Source: Pedobacter sp. Leaf216
GTDB taxonomy: Bacteria; Bacteroidota; Bacteroidia; Sphingobacteriales; Sphingobacteriaceae
Direction of reading: 5' to 3'
DNA: 64,000 nt
Assembly: GCF_001421515.1 (NCBI RefSeq)
Contig: NZ_LMKM01000010.1
Span: 1 to 64,000, forward strand
Under the pieces are notes generated by a model. The model was not told the origin of the DNA. It ran no database searches and saw only the letters and a program-made list of their open reading frames with translations. Each line of letters begins with the position of its first letter. Position 1 is the stretch's first letter. Of this stretch, positions 61,714-64,000 are shown piece by piece. The position numbers and the translations under genes are program-made.

Positions 61714-62102
61714 AGATTTTATTTTAAGCAATAGCTAAAAGTATTTTTAAACAGGCTACAAATACTTATTAAACAGCTAGAAATAAAAATAAAAACACTA
61801 ATAATCAATCATTTACAAAAAACAAGAATACATTAAACGATTTAGACTAGTTATTTAGTTAAAATAAAAATTTAAATCAATCTGGAATATGATATCATTG
61901 TGCTACTTTCTATTACATGAAGCCAAACGAAACCAAACAAATATTGCAAGCTACTATTAAATGTTTACAGATTGGTAATGCCATTTAAATGAGGTGAAAT
62001 AATGGAAATTTCAAAATGTTAAACCGCTGCCAACTAAAATATCTCATTAACAAAAAATGCCCCCGAAAACCGGGGGCATTGCTTTTTATAATCACTTTAT
62101 GC
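61714..62102. other. Intergenic region between acs and the broken protease gene
   Basis: 389 bp, very AT-rich. Apart from the acs terminator at 62056-62080 nothing coding or repetitive was recognised. It holds the promoter of the protease gene at its left end. Confidence 0.55.
62056..62085 (-). terminator. Rho-independent terminator of acs
   Basis: AATGCCCCC / GGGGGCATT (62056-62064 with 62072-62080), 9-bp stem or longer by one G-C, followed on the minus strand by TTTTTTG. It lies 23 bp after the acs stop codon. Confidence 0.9.
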
Positions 62103-63998
62103 TTAAAGCGTTTTTGTTGCTGCAATAATCTCCTCAACAACTCCAGGATCCAATAAAGTAGAAGTATCTCCTAAATTTGTGGTATCGCCCTCCGCAATTT
62201 TCCGTAAAATTCTGCGCATAATTTTCCCTGAGCGCGTTTTTGGTAAACCAGATACAAACAATATCTTATCAGGTTTAGCAATGGCTCCAATTACGCGGGT
62301 AACCGTTTGTAAAATATCTTTTTTAGACAATTCTGCCTCTCCATGCATTTCAGGGTAAATTACGAAAGCGTAAATGCCCTGTCCTTTTACATCATGCGGA
62401 TAACCCACCACAGCACTTTCTACCACCCCTGCATGCATATTAATCGCATTTTCTACTTCAGCAGTGCCAATTCTATGTCCTGAAACATTTAATACATCAT
62501 CTACACGACCAGTAATCCTATAATAACCATCTTCATCACGCAAGCAGCCATCACCTGTAAAATATAGATTTTCGTAAGTAGAAAAATAGGTTTGCTTGCA
62601 ACGTTCATGATCGCCATAGGTGGTACGCAACATCCCCGGCCAAGGGAATTTAATGCAAAGATTTCCCATTACTCCGTTTCCTTCAATTTCATTACCGTTT
62701 TCATCAACCAGAATAGGTTGAATTCCTGGCAGAGGCAAAGTGGCAAAACTAGGTTTGGTTGGCGTTACCGTAGCAATTGGCGAAATCATAATTCCCCCGG
62801 TTTCAGTTTGCCACCAGGTATCTACAATAGGCGCTTTACCATGACCAATCTTTTCATCAAACCAATGCCATGCCTCCTCATTGATAGGCTCTCCTACCGA
62901 GCCTAAAACGCGGATCGAACTTAAATCTTTGCCATTAAGGGGCTCATCACCATAACTCATCAGCGAGCGGATAGCCGTAGGTGCAGTATATAAAGTATTT
63001 ACTTTGTGTTTTTCTATAATATCCCAAAAGCGTGATGGCGTTGGGTAGGTTGGAATCCCCTCAAAAAGTACAGATGTTGCACCTTGTGAAAGCGGTCCGT
63101 AAACGATGTAGGAGTGTCCGGTAATCCAGCCAATATCTGCAGTACAGAAATAAACTTCACCAGGTTTGTAGTTAAATACATTGGAAAACGTATACCCCGC
63201 ATACACCATATAACCGCCACAGGTATGCACCACCCCTTTGGGTTTACCGGTAGAGCCCGATGTATAAAGAATGAAGAGCATATCCTCCGCATCCATTTCT
63301 TCGGCTTCGCAGGTATCGTTTACATGCTTCACTTCATCTTCCCACCACACATCTCTACCTTTCAACATGGAAACAGGGGTACGGATATGAGTGAGTACAA
63401 TACATTTCTCTACTGTTGGACAACCGATCAACGCATCATCAATTACATCTTTTAAAGGAATCTGTTTGTTACCACGGTAAGAACCATCGGCAGTAATCAC
63501 AACCTTACATTGCGAATCGTTAATGCGGTCGGCAATTGATTTTGCAGAAAACCCACCAAAAATAACAGAATGAACAGCACCAATCCTTGCACAAGCCAAA
63601 ACTGCTATGGCCAGTTCGGGCACCATTGGCATATAAATACAAATGCGATCTCCTTTTTTAGCACCGTTACGTTTAAGCACGTTTGCAAAGCGGCAAACAC
63701 GCTCATGCAGCATTTTATAAGTATAGGTTACACTTTCTTCCTCAGGATTATTCGGTTCCCAGATAATTGCAGGTTTATCACCATTGGTAGCAAGATGGCG
63801 GTCTAAACAATTTTCGGTAATGTTAAGTTTAGCTCCTTCGAACCATTTAATATTTGGCTCGTTAAAGTTCCATGATAAAACCTTAAACCAAGGTTTACGC
63901 CACTGAAAGTTTTGCGCTACCTCGCCCCAAAACTGTTCTGGATTTTCTACGCTCTTTTTATAATCTTCTTCGTACTGCTTAAAAGATGTAATTTGCAT
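62103..63998 (-). CDS. acs: Acetyl-CoA synthetase
   Basis: Activates acetate to acetyl-AMP and then acetyl-CoA, feeding central metabolism. 631 residues; the start at 63998 gives MQITSFKQYEEDY, a plausible complete N-terminus. AMP-binding motifs are LFILYTSGSTGKPKGVVHT, TWWQTETGG and YFTGDGCLRDEDGYYRITGR; the acetylated lysine region is TRSGKIMRRILRK. Length matches the usual 630-650. The gene begins two bases from the window edge, so its upstream region is not visible. The enzyme is typical of growth on acetate or overflow products. Confidence 0.97.
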   Translation of the reverse strand: MQITSFKQYEEDYKKSVENPEQFWGEVAQNFQWRKPWFKVLSWNFNEPNIKWFEGAKLNITENCLDRHLATNGDKPAIIWEPNNPEEESVTYTYKMLHERVCRFANVLKRNGAKKGDRICIYMPMVPELAIAVLACARIGAVHSVIFGGFSAKSIADRINDSQCKVVITADGSYRGNKQIPLKDVIDDALIGCPTVEKCIVLTHIRTPVSMLKGRDVWWEDEVKHVNDTCEAEEMDAEDMLFILYTSGSTGKPKGVVHTCGGYMVYAGYTFSNVFNYKPGEVYFCTADIGWITGHSYIVYGPLSQGATSVLFEGIPTYPTPSRFWDIIEKHKVNTLYTAPTAIRSLMSYGDEPLNGKDLSSIRVLGSVGEPINEEAWHWFDEKIGHGKAPIVDTWWQTETGGIMISPIATVTPTKPSFATLPLPGIQPILVDENGNEIEGNGVMGNLCIKFPWPGMLRTTYGDHERCKQTYFSTYENLYFTGDGCLRDEDGYYRITGRVDDVLNVSGHRIGTAEVENAINMHAGVVESAVVGYPHDVKGQGIYAFVIYPEMHGEAELSKKDILQTVTRVIGAIAKPDKILFVSGLPKTRSGKIMRRILRKIAEGDTTNLGDTSTLLDPGVVEEIIAATKTL

Positions 63999-64000
63999 TG

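Overview
The window looks like chromosomal DNA from a Pedobacter-like member of the Bacteroidota (order Sphingobacteriales). This rests on what can be read directly: AT-rich DNA, three SusC/SusD outer-membrane pairs with classic C-termini (SusD ending in PGY), lipoproteins with an SCKK lipobox, promoter elements of the TAnnTTTG type, and the ftsX-DUF3098-uppP-truB-ribF gene order. No rRNA, tRNA, CRISPR array, complete insertion sequence or prophage was seen.

Layout. 91-5089 is a SusC/SusD pair on the minus strand with no enzymes visible beside it. 5.7-10.0 kb holds a DEAD-box helicase and leuS, convergent and separated by two strong terminators. 10.2-21.6 kb is a plus-strand run: a RelE/ParE-type toxin-antitoxin pair, ftsX, a DUF3098 protein, a VapC-type toxin-antitoxin pair wedged into the otherwise conserved cluster, uppP, truB, a YitT-family gene, ribF, a CPA2-type antiporter, a DUF2157-like membrane protein and a decayed DUF1016 nuclease gene. 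yjbQ follows with a TAG codon replacing a conserved tryptophan. 22-28.2 kb is housekeeping and accessory (YihY, alpha/beta hydrolase, DoxX, VOC protein, GlxA-type regulator, small membrane protein, rpiA). It contains two copies of a structured ~100-nt element that looks like a new small RNA.

28.5-48.6 kb, all on the minus strand, is the centrepiece: a polysaccharide/glycoprotein utilisation locus. Reading along transcription it has SusC, SusD, a LacI-type regulator, a DUF4965 (glutaminase-like) protein, GH92, a ROK sugar kinase, two basic-secretory-protein metallopeptidases, a second GH92, a DUF1080 protein and a propeller/cytochrome c protein. A palindromic operator-like sequence (core TAAAACGTTTTA) or a close variant sits upstream of susC, the DUF4965 gene and both peptidase genes, so the adjacent LacI protein is a good candidate for controlling the locus. 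The gene content suggests removal of alpha-mannose from glycoproteins coupled to attack on the protein part.

48.8-55.8 kb returns to core genes (lpxB, surE, a secreted M16 peptidase) plus a GH130-family mannoside phosphorylase candidate and a CsbD-like stress protein. 56.0-60.5 kb is a third SusC/SusD pair, ending at a 46-bp perfect palindrome that faces a twice-frameshifted HELGH-type metalloprotease gene. The window closes with acs (acetyl-CoA synthetase), complete to within two bases of the edge.
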